Origin: Myceligenerans pegani
GTDB taxonomy: Bacteria > Actinomycetota > Actinomycetes > Actinomycetales > Cellulomonadaceae
Assembly: GCF_014892515.1 (NCBI RefSeq)
Contig: NZ_JADBGR010000054.1
Location: forward strand, 1-64,000
DNA: 64,000 bases
Reading direction: 5' to 3'
Part shown: piece by piece, positions 31,047 to 39,883 of the stretch
Layout of the letters: the number at the start of each line of letters is the position of its first letter
How positions within the stretch are numbered: position 1 is the stretch's first letter
Program-made: the position numbers and the translations under genes
Notes under the pieces: generated by a model
Seen by the model: only the letters and a program-made list of their open reading frames with translations
Told to the model about the DNA's origin: nothing
Database searches by the model: none

Positions 31047-32720
31047 GTGACATCGATCCTGTACCGCGGTGGTGTCGTGCACTCGGCCGCAGACCCGTTC
31101 GCCGAGGCCGTCCTGGTCGACGACGGCCTCGTGGCCTGGCTCGGTGCGAACGACACCGCCGACGGCCTCGCAGCCCGCGCGGACCGTGTCGTCGAGCTCG
31201 ACGGAGCCCTCGTCACCCCCGGATTCGTCGACGCGCACGTGCACGTCCTCGAGACGGGCCTGGCCATGGAAGCGGTCGACCTGTCCGTGGCCGACGGCGT
31301 GCGGTCGCTCGCGGACGCGCTCGCCGCCCTGGCCGACGGCGCACGCCGGCTCGACGCCGCCGACCCCGGCGGCACCGAATGCCTCCTCGCGTTCGGCTGG
31401 GACGAGCAGTCCTGGCCCGAGCGCCGCCCCCTCAGCCGCGCCGAGCTCGACGACGTCGCCGGCGGCCGCCCCGTCTACGCCGGACGCGTCGACGGGCACT
31501 CGGCCGTCGTGTCCAGCTCCCTGGCCACGGCCGCCGGCATCGACCGGCTCCCCGGGTGGGCGCCCGACGGCGTCCTGACCGCGGAGGCCCACCACGACGT
31601 ACGCGACGTGTCCCGCCGCATGTCCCCGGAACGACGCAGCCGCGCCCAGCGCGCCGCGCTCGCCGAGTGGGCCCGCCGCGGCGTCGTGTCCGTGCACGAG
31701 ATGAGCGCCCCGCACCTCGACACCCGCGACGGCCTCGCCGAGATCATGGCCGCCACCGCCGACCCCGCCGGCGGGCTCCCGCACGTCGTCGCCTACCGGG
31801 GCGAGCTGTGCGAGACCGCGGAGGACGCCGCCGAACTGATCGCCGAGCTCCCGTTCCTGACCGGCATCGCCGGCGACCTCACCGTGGACGGCTCCATCGG
31901 GTCCCGGACCGCCGCCCTGCGCGCCCCCTACACCGACCTCGCCGCCGGACCCGACGGCTCCGCCTGGCACGGCAACCTGTACCTGTCCGCCGAGGAGATC
32001 GCCAACCACCTCACCGCCGTGGCCGCGACCGGCAGGCAGGCCGGCTTCCACGTCATCGGGGACCGCGCCATGGACGAGGTCCTCCTCGGCCTGGGCGTCG
32101 CCGCACAGGTCGACGGCCCCGCCCAGCTGCGCGCCGGCCGGCACCGCATCGAGCACGCCCTGTTCGTCGACGCCCAGGCCCTGTCCTCGCTCCTGCTGCA
32201 CGGCGTGTCCCTGTCCATGCAGCCCGCGTTCGACGCCCGGTGGGGCGGCACCACCGGCATGTACGCCGGTCGGCTCGGCCCCGTCCGCGCCGCCGCGCTG
32301 CAACCCTTCGCCGACCTCGTCGGCGCCGGCATCCCGCTCGCGTTCGGCTCCGACACGCCCGTCACCCCGGTCGACCCGTGGGCCGGTGTCCGCGCCGCCA
32401 CCGCGCACGAGGACCCCGACCAGCGCATGTCCGCCCGCGCCGCCTTCCGCGCCCACACCCGCGGCGGCTGGCGCCTGGCCGGCCTCGACAACACCGGCGC
32501 CGGGGAACTACGCGTCGGCGCGCCCGCGCACCTGGCCGTGTGGCGGGCCGACGAACTGACCGTGCAGACCGGATCCGAACGCCTCAGCCGCCTGTCCTCC
32601 TGGAGCCAGGAGGCCCGCGCCGGCCAGCCGCTCCTGCCCGACCTGAGCGACGACGCCCCCACGCCCGAGTGCCTGCACACGATGCGCGACGGCGTCGTCA
32701 TCCACGACGTGCTCTCCTGA
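31047..32720 (+). CDS. Amidohydrolase family protein (YtcJ-like, Amidohydro_3)
   Basis: The 557-residue protein is a metal-dependent TIM-barrel hydrolase. It has the N-terminal metal motif VTPGFVDAHVH, later GFHVIGDRAMDEVL and HRIEHALFV, and the aspartate region PLAFGSDTPVTPVDPWAG. The Amidohydro_3 (YtcJ) subfamily includes enzymes acting on N-substituted compounds; the substrate cannot be assigned. It begins with GTG and probably has its own leaderless promoter, and it is followed by a long stem-loop. Confidence 0.87.
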   Translation: MTSILYRGGVVHSAADPFAEAVLVDDGLVAWLGANDTADGLAARADRVVELDGALVTPGFVDAHVHVLETGLAMEAVDLSVADGVRSLADALAALADGARRLDAADPGGTECLLAFGWDEQSWPERRPLSRAELDDVAGGRPVYAGRVDGHSAVVSSSLATAAGIDRLPGWAPDGVLTAEAHHDVRDVSRRMSPERRSRAQRAALAEWARRGVVSVHEMSAPHLDTRDGLAEIMAATADPAGGLPHVVAYRGELCETAEDAAELIAELPFLTGIAGDLTVDGSIGSRTAALRAPYTDLAAGPDGSAWHGNLYLSAEEIANHLTAVAATGRQAGFHVIGDRAMDEVLLGLGVAAQVDGPAQLRAGRHRIEHALFVDAQALSSLLLHGVSLSMQPAFDARWGGTTGMYAGRLGPVRAAALQPFADLVGAGIPLAFGSDTPVTPVDPWAGVRAATAHEDPDQRMSARAAFRAHTRGGWRLAGLDNTGAGELRVGAPAHLAVWRADELTVQTGSERLSRLSSWSQEARAGQPLLPDLSDDAPTPECLHTMRDGVVIHDVLS

Positions 32721-32770
32721 GCTGTGTTCTCCTGAGCCGCCGGGCTCCGTCGCCGCGCCACCTCGTTCCT

Positions 32771-32816
32771 CGGTCCCTGGCCGCCGTCGCTACCGGTTTC
32801 CGGCGGCCAGGGACCG
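32771..32816 (+). terminator. Stem-loop after the amidohydrolase gene
   Basis: CGGTCCCTGGCCGCC (32771-32785) pairs perfectly with GGCGGCCAGGGACCG (32802-32816) around a 16-nt loop, 50 bp after the stop. Confidence 0.6.
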
Positions 32817-32860
32817 GTGGCGCCGGTACCGTCCGTGACGGCGTTGTCATCCTCAGCGAT

Positions 32861-32866
32861 TAGGCT
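32861..32866 (+). promoter_or_regulatory. Leaderless -10 for lnt
   Basis: TAGGCT is followed by TCAGGA and the GTG at 32873. The AGGA could also serve as a ribosome site if a longer leader exists. Confidence 0.4.
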
Positions 32867-32872
32867 TCAGGA

Positions 32873-34606
32873 GTGCGCGATCGATCTCCGCAGAGGCTGC
32901 TGAGCCTGTTCCTCGCCGTGGCCGGAGGGGCCTTCCTGTGGGCCGCGTTCCCCGACGTGGGCTGGTGGCCCGGCGCGTTCGTCGCCGTCGCGCTCCTGTG
33001 GTGGGCGCTGCGCGAGGACCACGCCTGGTGGAACACCCTGTACGGCTTCGCGTTCGGCATCACCTTCTTCCTCCCGCACGTGCGGTGGGCGATCAACGCC
33101 ACCGAGGTCGCGCCGTGGATCGCGATGTCCGTCATCGAGGCCCTCTTCCTCGCGCTGTTCGGCGCCCTGTGGACGTGGGCCCGCCGCGCCGTGCGCGCGG
33201 GACTGCGTGGCCGCGACGGCACCCTGATCGCCGGAGCCGCGCAGGCGGCCGCCTTCGCCGTCGTGTTCACCGCCGTGGAGCAGTGGCGCAGCGAGATCCC
33301 CTTCGGCGGATTCCCCTGGGGGCGTCTCGCCTGGGCCATGGTCGACGCCCCCCTCGGACGCGCCGCCTGGCTCGGCGGCACCGTGCTCGTCACCCTTGCC
33401 GTGTGCCTCACCGGCCTCTGGCTCGCCGCCGCCGTCCACGCGATCGCCGCCCGCCCGCGAGCCGTCGCGGCCCACGGACGCGCCGCCGGCATGGTCGTGG
33501 CCGCCGCGGCGATCGTCGTCGCCCCCGCGACGCTGCCGCTGCCCGCGTCGTCCGACGCCGGAGCCACCGGCGACGGGGCGACCCTGCACGACGCCGGCAC
33601 CGACCTGGCCGAGGACGGCGTCCTGCGCGCAGGCGCCGTGCAGGGCAACGTCGACGACCCCGACCTCGGCGTCTTCGCCGCCCGCCCCGAGCTGTTCGGC
33701 AACCACCTCGCAGGCACCTACGAGCTCGCCGAGGAACTCGCCGGACAGCTCGACATCGTGCTGTGGCCGGAGGACTCCACCGGCGTCGACCCGCGGACCA
33801 GCGCCCAGGCCGCCGCCGCGCTCGACGCCGCCGCCACGGCCGTCGGCGCCCCCGTCCTCGTGGGCACGCAGGAGTACCCCGCGGACGGCGGACGCTACAA
33901 CCTGTCCCTGCTGTGGCAGGCCGGGCAGGGCGCCACCGAACGGTACGCCAAGCAGCATCCCGCACCCTTCGGCGAGTACATCCCGCTGCGCCCCCTCGTA
34001 CGCCTCCTGTCCGACCAGGTCGACCGCGTCACCACCGACATGCTGCCCGGCGACCAGCCCGCAGTCATGGACATCCCCGCCGCCGGCGGCGACACGCGCA
34101 TCGCGACGATCATCTGCTTCGAGGTCGCCTACGACGAGATCGTGCGCGACGCCGTACGGCACGGCGCCCAGGTCCTGGTCGTGCCCACCAACAACGCGGC
34201 GTTCGGCTGGACCGAGGAAGCCACCCAACAGCTCGCCATGACCCGCATGCAGGCCATCACCACCGGGCGGGCCGCCGTCCAGGTCTCCACCGTCGGCGTC
34301 TCGGGCATCGTCACCCCCGACGGCACACTCGTCGCCTCCGCCGAACTGTTCACCCACGACACCCTCGCCGCCACGCTCCCGCTGCGCCACACCATCACCC
34401 CCGCCGTCGCGGCCGGGTACTGGCCCGGATGGATCGCCGGCATCGCCGCCGTCCTCCTCGCCGCCGCGGGCGTCACCGCCCGGATCGTGACACGCGTGAC
34501 CGAGCGCCGTGTGGCCCGGACGGCACCGGCGGCAGGCGGCCCGGCCGGCCGGGCACGACCCTCCGCCACGGACGCCGCCACCGACCGTGACGCGCTCGTG
34601 CGCTGA
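32873..34606 (+). CDS. lnt: Apolipoprotein N-acyltransferase
   Basis: The 577-residue protein has about six N-terminal helices (including FLPHVRWAINAT and VEQWRSEIPFGGFPWGRLAW) followed by a nitrilase-like CN-hydrolase domain. The catalytic residues are visible as Glu in VLWPEDSTG, Lys in ERYAKQHPAPFGEYIPLR and Cys in IATIICFEVAYDE. It N-acylates the diacylglyceryl-Cys of lipoproteins such as the DUF4349 and solute-binding proteins in this window. A further helix and a basic Ala-rich tail end the protein. It begins with GTG. Confidence 0.93.
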   Translation: MRDRSPQRLLSLFLAVAGGAFLWAAFPDVGWWPGAFVAVALLWWALREDHAWWNTLYGFAFGITFFLPHVRWAINATEVAPWIAMSVIEALFLALFGALWTWARRAVRAGLRGRDGTLIAGAAQAAAFAVVFTAVEQWRSEIPFGGFPWGRLAWAMVDAPLGRAAWLGGTVLVTLAVCLTGLWLAAAVHAIAARPRAVAAHGRAAGMVVAAAAIVVAPATLPLPASSDAGATGDGATLHDAGTDLAEDGVLRAGAVQGNVDDPDLGVFAARPELFGNHLAGTYELAEELAGQLDIVLWPEDSTGVDPRTSAQAAAALDAAATAVGAPVLVGTQEYPADGGRYNLSLLWQAGQGATERYAKQHPAPFGEYIPLRPLVRLLSDQVDRVTTDMLPGDQPAVMDIPAAGGDTRIATIICFEVAYDEIVRDAVRHGAQVLVVPTNNAAFGWTEEATQQLAMTRMQAITTGRAAVQVSTVGVSGIVTPDGTLVASAELFTHDTLAATLPLRHTITPAVAAGYWPGWIAGIAAVLLAAAGVTARIVTRVTERRVARTAPAAGGPAGRARPSATDAATDRDALVR

Positions 34607-34686
34607 CGACGCAGCTGCGACACGGGGCAGCGACGACGGAGCACGACAGCGGAGCACGACGGCGGATGGCCGGCCCGGCAACGCAG

Positions 34687-34718
34687 AAGAGCGCCGCCGG
34701 GATTCCGGCGGCGCTCTT
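34687..34718. terminator. Bidirectional terminator between lnt and rbpA
   Basis: AAGAGCGCCGCCGG (34687-34700) pairs perfectly with CCGGCGGCGCTCTT (34705-34718) around a GATT tetraloop. The convergent gene order makes a two-way terminator likely. Confidence 0.75.
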
Positions 34719-34779
34719 CGGAGCGGTTCTCAGGTCAGGCGATGCCCGGAGCCGGGCACCGCGCGCTCACGTGGCGTGC

Positions 34780-35124
34780 TCACGCGGAGCGGCGCAGCTT
34801 GCCCGCCCGCAGCAGCTCGAGGCGCTCGTCCAGCAGCTCCTCCAGCTCCTTGACCGTGCGGCGCTCCAGGAGCATGTCCCAGTGCGTGCGCTGCGGCTTG
34901 CCCGGCTTCGCCTCGGGCCGCTCGGCGTCCCGCAGCAGGGCCTCGGCACCGCAACGGCACTCCCACAGGGCGGGCACCTCGGCGTCGGTCGCGAACGGAA
35001 GGATGATCGTGTGCCCGTTGGGGCAGTCGTAGTACGCCTGGAACCGCGGGGCGAAGTCCACGCCCTCGTCGGACTCCATGCTCTTCGAGCCGATGCTCAT
35101 GCCGCGCAGGGAGCGGTCAGCCAT
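34780..35124 (-). CDS. rbpA: RNA polymerase-binding protein RbpA
   Basis: The 114-residue protein matches RbpA throughout: MADRSLRGMSIGSKSMESDEGV, the zinc-ribbon-like core YDCPNGHTIILPF with CRCGAEALL, the basic linker KPGKPQRTHWDMLLERRT and the sigma-interaction domain KELEELLDERLELLR. RbpA binds group 1 and 2 sigma factors and stabilises the open complex in actinobacteria. Upstream lies GGAAC-N18-GTT, a SigR-class promoter, which fits the thiol-stress control known for Streptomyces rbpA. Confidence 0.97.
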   Translation of the reverse strand: MADRSLRGMSIGSKSMESDEGVDFAPRFQAYYDCPNGHTIILPFATDAEVPALWECRCGAEALLRDAERPEAKPGKPQRTHWDMLLERRTVKELEELLDERLELLRAGKLRRSA

Positions 35125-35187
35125 GTCGTCCTCCAGGGTCTCGGGAATGGGGGGCTGAAGACAGTCGTGAAGAAGGTCCGAAGTTTC

Positions 35188-35213
35188 AACGCACGGACAT
35201 GCTGGCGTGTTCC
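35188..35213 (-). promoter_or_regulatory. SigR-type (ECF) promoter of rbpA
   Basis: On the minus strand GGAAC (35213-35209) and GTT (35190-35188) are separated by exactly 18 nt, the spacing of Streptomyces SigR promoters (GGAAT-N18-GTT). It would give a leader of about 55-60 nt to the ATG at 35124. Confidence 0.6.
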
Positions 35214-35396
35214 AGGTTTTCCCGGGCGGAAACGATTGTTTGTCAAGGCTACGCGTCGCAGAGGCGCACGCAAGCGGGATCCCGGCAAACTAGGGGCAGT
35301 TGTGCGCGATCTCACGGAATGAACCCCCGCCGGGACCGGTTCGACCCCATGCATGCAAACGCATGGACTAGCAGGAATCAACCAGAGGAGTCCGTC

Positions 35397-36566
35397 GTGC
35401 AGTTCGGCATCTTCAGCGTCAGCGACGTCACCCGCGACCCCGTGGCGGGCCGCACCCCGGACGACACCGAGCGCGTCCGGGCCATGCTCACCATCGCGAA
35501 ACACGCCGACGAGGCGGGACTGGACGTCTTCGCCACCGGCGAGCACCACAACCCGCCGTTCGTCGCCTCCTCCCCGACGACGATGCTCGGCTACCTGGCG
35601 GGCGTCACGAAGAACATCACCCTGTCGACCGCCACCACCCTCATCACCACGAACGACCCGGTCCGCCTCGCCGAGGAGTACGCGATGCTCCAGGTCATCT
35701 CCGGCGGCCGCATGGACCTCATGATGGGCCGCGGCAACACCGGCCCCGTCTACCCGTGGTTCGGGCAGGACATCCGCCAGGGCATCCCGCTGGCCATCGA
35801 GAACTACGCGCTGCTGCGCCGCCTGTGGACCGAGGACGTCGTGGACTGGGAGGGCAGGTTCCGCACCCCGCTGCAGGGCTTCACCTCCACCCCGCGCCCG
35901 CTCGACGGCGTGCCGCCGTTCGTCTGGCACGGCTCCATCCGCTCCCCGGAGATCGCCGAGCAGGCCGCCTACTACGGCGACGGCTTCCTGCACAACAACA
36001 TCTTCTGGCCCATGAGCCACACGAAGCAGATGGTGCGGTTCTACCGGCAGCGCTACGAGCACCACGGCCACGGACGCGCCGACCAGGCGATCGTCGGCCT
36101 GGGCGGACAGGTCTTCGTGCGGCCCCGCTCGCAGGACGCCTGGGACGAGTTCCGCCCCTACTTCGACGTCGCCCCCGTGTACGGGCACGGGCCGTCCATG
36201 GAGGACTTCACCCGCGACACCCCGCTGACCGTCGGCTCCCCGCAGCAGGTGATCGACCGCTACGGCGCGTTCGTCGAGGAGGTCGGCTACTACCAGCGGC
36301 AGCTGTTCCTCGTCGACCACGCCGGCCTGCCCCTGAAGACCGTGCTGGAGCAGATCGACCTCCTCGCGGGCGAGATCGTCCCGGCCCTGCGAGAGATCGT
36401 CGAGGCCAAGCGGCCCGACGACGTCCCCGCGAACCCGCCCACCCACGCCGAACGCGTCGCGGCAGCCCGGGCCGCCGGCCAGGCCGGCGTCACCCACGTC
36501 GGCGAGGCCGTCGATCCCTACACCGGAACCGTCGCCGAGGAAGCAGCCGAGGAAGCAGCACTGTGA
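35397..36566 (+). CDS. LLM class flavin-dependent oxidoreductase, CE1758 family
   Basis: The 389-residue luciferase-like TIM-barrel monooxygenase has TGEHHNPPFVASSP, the LSTATTLITTNDPVRLAEEYAMLQ strand and GRMDLMMGRGNTGPVYPWFGQD, followed by an acidic, Ala-rich tail. The downstream gene is an NAD(P)H FMN reductase of the CE1759 type; the pair is a recurrent two-component system in actinobacteria with unknown substrate. The GTG at 35397 has AGAGGAG 8 nt upstream. Earlier in-frame readings run through the rbpA promoter region and lack coding bias. Confidence 0.9.
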   Translation: MQFGIFSVSDVTRDPVAGRTPDDTERVRAMLTIAKHADEAGLDVFATGEHHNPPFVASSPTTMLGYLAGVTKNITLSTATTLITTNDPVRLAEEYAMLQVISGGRMDLMMGRGNTGPVYPWFGQDIRQGIPLAIENYALLRRLWTEDVVDWEGRFRTPLQGFTSTPRPLDGVPPFVWHGSIRSPEIAEQAAYYGDGFLHNNIFWPMSHTKQMVRFYRQRYEHHGHGRADQAIVGLGGQVFVRPRSQDAWDEFRPYFDVAPVYGHGPSMEDFTRDTPLTVGSPQQVIDRYGAFVEEVGYYQRQLFLVDHAGLPLKTVLEQIDLLAGEIVPALREIVEAKRPDDVPANPPTHAERVAAARAAGQAGVTHVGEAVDPYTGTVAEEAAEEAAL

Positions 36567-37243
36567 ACCCCACGAACCCCACGAACCCCACCACGCACCC
36601 CACCACGCACGAGGCACGCACCGTCGTCGTCGTGACCGCCGGGCTGTCCCAGCCGTCCCAGACCCGGCTGCTGGCCGACCGGCTCGCCGCGGCCACCGCC
36701 CGCGAACTGGAACGGGACGGCCACGGCGTGCAGATCGAGGTCGTCGAGCTGCGCGAGCACGCGCACGCGATCATGGACGCGATGCTCACCGGCTTCGCCG
36801 GCGGCAACCTGGCCCGCGCGATCGACGAGCTCACCCGGGCCGACGGCGTCATCGCCGTCACGCCGCTGTTCACCACCACCTACTCCGGGCTGTTCAAGTC
36901 CTTCGTCGACATCCTCGACAAGGACGCCCTCACGAACATGCCCGTGCTGCTGGCCGCCACCGGCGGCACGCCGCGTCACTCCCTGGCGCTCGACTACTCC
37001 GTGCGGCCCCTGTTCACCTACCTGCGCGCCGACGTCGTGCCGACCGCGGTCTTCGCCGCGACGGATGACTGGGCCAAGGACGGCGGCACCGGCCACGACA
37101 CCGACCGGGACGCAAGCCCTCTCCCGGACCGCATCGACCGCGCCGCCAGGGCCCTGGCCGACCGCGTCGCCGCGCGCCGCAACGACGGGCCCGCCGACCC
37201 GTTCGCCACCACGCCCAGCTTCCTGGACCTGCTCGACGGGTGA
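36563..37243 (+). CDS. NAD(P)H-dependent FMN reductase, CE1759 family
   Basis: The 226-residue flavodoxin-like reductase has VVVVTAGLSQPSQTRLLADRLA (phosphate-binding loop), ADGVIAVTPLFTTTYSGLFKSF and LLAATGGTPRHSLALDY. It supplies reduced FMN to the LLM monooxygenase. The GTG start overlaps the partner stop as GTGA. The first sixteen residues are an NPT/THPTT repeat encoded by a 9-bp DNA repeat and are absent from the conserved fold, so the functional N-terminus is near EARTVVVV. Confidence 0.9.
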   Translation: MNPTNPTNPTTHPTTHEARTVVVVTAGLSQPSQTRLLADRLAAATARELERDGHGVQIEVVELREHAHAIMDAMLTGFAGGNLARAIDELTRADGVIAVTPLFTTTYSGLFKSFVDILDKDALTNMPVLLAATGGTPRHSLALDYSVRPLFTYLRADVVPTAVFAATDDWAKDGGTGHDTDRDASPLPDRIDRAARALADRVAARRNDGPADPFATTPSFLDLLDG

Positions 37244-37261
37244 ACACCCCGTCCGGGCTCG

Positions 37262-38500
37262 TCAGGGGCTGATCGCCAGCAGGGTGCGGTCGGCGGCCTC
37301 CAGGCAGTGCGGGCCCGTGCCCGGGCGGAACACCGTGCGCTCGCCACGCACCAGGCGACGCCGGCCCTCGGCGTCGACCAGGACCGTACCGTCCGCGTCG
37401 ACGGCGATCAGATCGCCGCCCGCCCGTAGCAGCACCGGCTCGCCCGGCCCGGGGAAACGGGCGATCGAGGTGCGGCCCGCGGTGACGGCCTCGAGGATCG
37501 CCTCGGGCGTACGCTCCGCGGCCGCCACCCAGGTGGTCGGTGTCCCCGGCGGGAAGCCGGCCTCGGGGGTGTGGAAGTCCGACCCGCCCAGGAGCACGGG
37601 GACCTCCCGGCCGCGGGACCACTCCCTCAGGAACGCCCACGGGGCGCTGGCCGCCGGGTTGAGGAACCACGAGATGTGCCAGATCTCGAGCGCGGCCCGG
37701 GCGCGGGCGTCGTCGGACAGGTCGTGCAGCCAGGCGCAGTCCTCCTGGACGGGATGGTTGACCGACAGGAGCCCGCCGCGCGCGGCGGCCTGACGCGACC
37801 ACTGCTCGGCCGGAGCGCGGAAGTCGATCCAGCCCACGTCACCGAACGCGTTCGCGTGGCCCGCGTCGGTCGTGACCTCCTGGCCCGGCAGCAGGCACGT
37901 GTCGTAGCGGGCCGCGGCCTCCGGCAGGTGCGCATGGTGGGAGACGGTGTTGTGGTCGGTCACGGCGAGGAAGTCCAGGCCGCGCGTCGCCGCCGCGGCC
38001 GTGAGCTCGTGCAGGGACAGACTGCCGTCCGAGTGCGTGGAGTGGGCGTGGAGGTCGCCGGCGTACCAGGTCAGGCCCGCGGGGGCCGGAAGGCCACGCT
38101 CGGAGGCGCGCGGGTTGGTCGGCCGCGGGGGAGCGGGCGGCTCGGGCTCGACGTCGGCCGCGTCGTCGTCCGTGACGACCGTGACGGTCACCGGGATCGG
38201 ATCGGACGTCACCGAGTGCAGGCCCAGGACGACCGCCCAGCCGCCGTCGGGCAGGGCGCCCGGCTCGTAGCCCGGGGTGGCACGGGTGGGGCGGATGACG
38301 AAGCCGTCGCGCGCAGCGCCCGACCAGCCGCGCCAGCGCAGCGGGTCCCGGCAGCCCACCTCGATCGAGGCCGCATGCCGGTCGTACGAGACGCGGACCT
38401 CGATCGCGTGGGCTCCGGACACATCGAAGGGCACCTCGAGATAGCGGTGCGCGATCTGTTCCTCGATACCCAGTAGCAGGCGTTCTACCTGGCGAGTCAC
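37262..38500 (-). CDS. CehA/McbA family metallohydrolase (PHP domain)
   Basis: The 412-residue protein has an N-terminal beta-rich region (about 1-130) and a PHP phosphoesterase domain. Metal-binding motifs are WYAGDLHAHSTHSDGSLSL, FLAVTDHNTVSHH, the QEVTTDAGHANAFG segment, LSVNHPV and GGSDFHTPEAG. CehA and McbA hydrolyse carbaryl, but most relatives have unknown phosphate- or ester-type substrates. It begins with GTG; TAGGCT lies 8 nt upstream. It converges with the FMN reductase gene, leaving only 18 bp between the stops. Confidence 0.87.
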   Translation of the reverse strand: MTRQVERLLLGIEEQIAHRYLEVPFDVSGAHAIEVRVSYDRHAASIEVGCRDPLRWRGWSGAARDGFVIRPTRATPGYEPGALPDGGWAVVLGLHSVTSDPIPVTVTVVTDDDAADVEPEPPAPPRPTNPRASERGLPAPAGLTWYAGDLHAHSTHSDGSLSLHELTAAAATRGLDFLAVTDHNTVSHHAHLPEAAARYDTCLLPGQEVTTDAGHANAFGDVGWIDFRAPAEQWSRQAAARGGLLSVNHPVQEDCAWLHDLSDDARARAALEIWHISWFLNPAASAPWAFLREWSRGREVPVLLGGSDFHTPEAGFPPGTPTTWVAAAERTPEAILEAVTAGRTSIARFPGPGEPVLLRAGGDLIAVDADGTVLVDAEGRRRLVRGERTVFRPGTGPHCLEAADRTLLAISP

Positions 38501-38715
38501 GAGAAGCGAGCCTAGCGCGAATGGCCGTCACCTGCCGTCCCCCGTTGCGGTACGCGGTCGGCGGCGTGCCCGGACCCGGGCTACCCGAGCATCCCATGTC
38601 GTCGACGTGCCAGTACATCACCGCGCCGCCCGGTTCCGCCGGCTCGCCGGGCGGCGCGAAGGCGCGGCTGACCAGACCGAGCTCGGCCTGACGGTCGCCG
38701 AAGCGCCGCAGATTC

Positions 38716-39738
38716 CTAGGCGGACTCCGGCGCAGGGCGGGACGCCTCCCGGTCGTCCGCGGCCCCGCGCTCCTCGTGGAGGTTCTTGCGCACGGCGGAC
38801 AGTTCGCCCTCGACCCGGGCCAGCGCCACGGCGTGTGTCGCTCGCTCCGCCTCCGCCGTGACACGGGCCGCCTCGGCGACGGCACGCGCCTCGCGCTCGG
38901 CGGAGGTCTGCTCGCGGGCGGTCTCCAGGTCGCGGCGTGCCTGGTCGCGGGCGGTCTCCAGGGCTTCACGGGCCACACGCGCCTCGTCCCGGGCCTCGCG
39001 GGCCTCGGCCTGCGCGGCCCGCGCGTCGTCCCGGGCGGCGGCCGCGGCCTCGCGGGCCTGGTCGAGATTGTCCCGGAGCGCGCCGAGGGTGGCCTGGGCC
39101 TGGTCGTGGGCGGACTGGGCGGCCGCGCGCTCCCGGTCCGCGGTGGCGAGGGCCTGCTCCGCGTCGCGCCGGGCCTGCTCGACGCCGGCCATGGAGGTGC
39201 GCGCCTCGGCGAGCTCGTCCCGGACCTCGCCGAGCGCCCGCTGGGCGGCGGTCACCTCGCCCTCGGCGCGCGCCCGGGCGGACTGGGCGGCCGCGCGGTC
39301 CTGGTCCGCGGCGGCGCGCGCCTCTTCCGCCTGCTCCAGCTGTTCGCGGAGGTGATCGGCCAGGCGGCGCGCCTCGGCGAGCTCGGCGCTCAGGGTGTCG
39401 ACGGCGCGAGCGAGCTCGCCGGCCTCGCCGTCGGCGCGCTCCAGCAGGTCGCGGGTGCGGGACAGCTCGGCGTCGTGCTGCTCGCGTGCGGTGCGGACGG
39501 CTTCCTGCCAGAGCGTGGCGATGCCGCGCCGGGCGATCCGGTCGACGGCGTCGGGCGGGGCCGCGGCCGCGGACTCCTGCGCCTGCCGCGCGGCCTGCTC
39601 CTCGCGCCATTCGCGCAGGAACTGCGTCGCGGCGGCGTTCGAGCAGCCGGCGCGCTCCCGCACGGTCGTGACGGTGGGGGAGATGCCCTCGGCGGCGAGC
39701 GCCTCGATGGCCTCGACGACGCGTTCCTTGTCGCGCAC
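38716..39738 (-). CDS. KfrA-like DNA-binding protein with long coiled coil
   Basis: The 340-residue protein starts VRDKERVVEAIEALAAEGISP, followed by TVTTVRERAGCSNAAATQFLREWR, the helix-turn-helix of the KfrA N-terminal family (about 1-110). The remaining 230 residues are an uninterrupted Ala/Glu/Arg/Gln heptad coiled coil with repeated RDEARVAREALETARDQ-like units. Plasmid RK2 KfrA has this architecture, is self-repressing and forms higher-order structures linked to partition. Here the gene is flanked by chromosomal genes and has a perfect palindrome over its promoter. The GTG at 39738 has GAGAGGA upstream. Confidence 0.85.
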   Translation of the reverse strand: MRDKERVVEAIEALAAEGISPTVTTVRERAGCSNAAATQFLREWREEQAARQAQESAAAAPPDAVDRIARRGIATLWQEAVRTAREQHDAELSRTRDLLERADGEAGELARAVDTLSAELAEARRLADHLREQLEQAEEARAAADQDRAAAQSARARAEGEVTAAQRALGEVRDELAEARTSMAGVEQARRDAEQALATADRERAAAQSAHDQAQATLGALRDNLDQAREAAAAARDDARAAQAEAREARDEARVAREALETARDQARRDLETAREQTSAEREARAVAEAARVTAEAERATHAVALARVEGELSAVRKNLHEERGAADDREASRPAPESA

Positions 39739-39802
39739 GTGGATTCCTCTCGTGTCGTGCGGCCGACGTGCGGGATCCGGGGGATCACGGTTTTCGGCCC
39801 GA

Positions 39803-39846
39803 CGTAGTAGTGCCAGTAGTAGCGCAATACTACTGGCACTACTACG
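39803..39846. promoter_or_regulatory. Perfect 19-bp inverted repeat, probable KfrA-like operator
   Basis: CGTAGTAGTGCCAGTAGTA (39803-39821) and its exact complement (39828-39846) flank the 6-nt spacer GCGCAA. Each arm itself has AGTAGT-GCC-AGTAGT direct repeats, giving four half-sites. It overlaps the -10 and spacer of the kfrA-like promoter. Confidence 0.85.
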
Positions 39847-39856
39847 CCCACAACAA
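39827..39856 (-). promoter_or_regulatory. Promoter of the kfrA-like gene
   Basis: TTGTTG (39856-39851), an 18-nt spacer and TAGTAT (39832-39827) on the minus strand form a good vegetative promoter, largely covered by the palindrome. The leader to the GTG at 39738 would be about 80 nt. Confidence 0.6.
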
Positions 39857-39858
39857 TG

Positions 39859-39883
39859 ACACCCGCTTTCGTAGAGCGGGTGT
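39859..39883 (-). terminator. Stem-loop after the TOPRIM gene
   Basis: ACACCCGCT (39859-39867) pairs with AGCGGGTGT (39875-39883) around a 7-nt loop, between the TOPRIM stop and the kfrA-like promoter. It would insulate that promoter from read-through. Confidence 0.5.
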
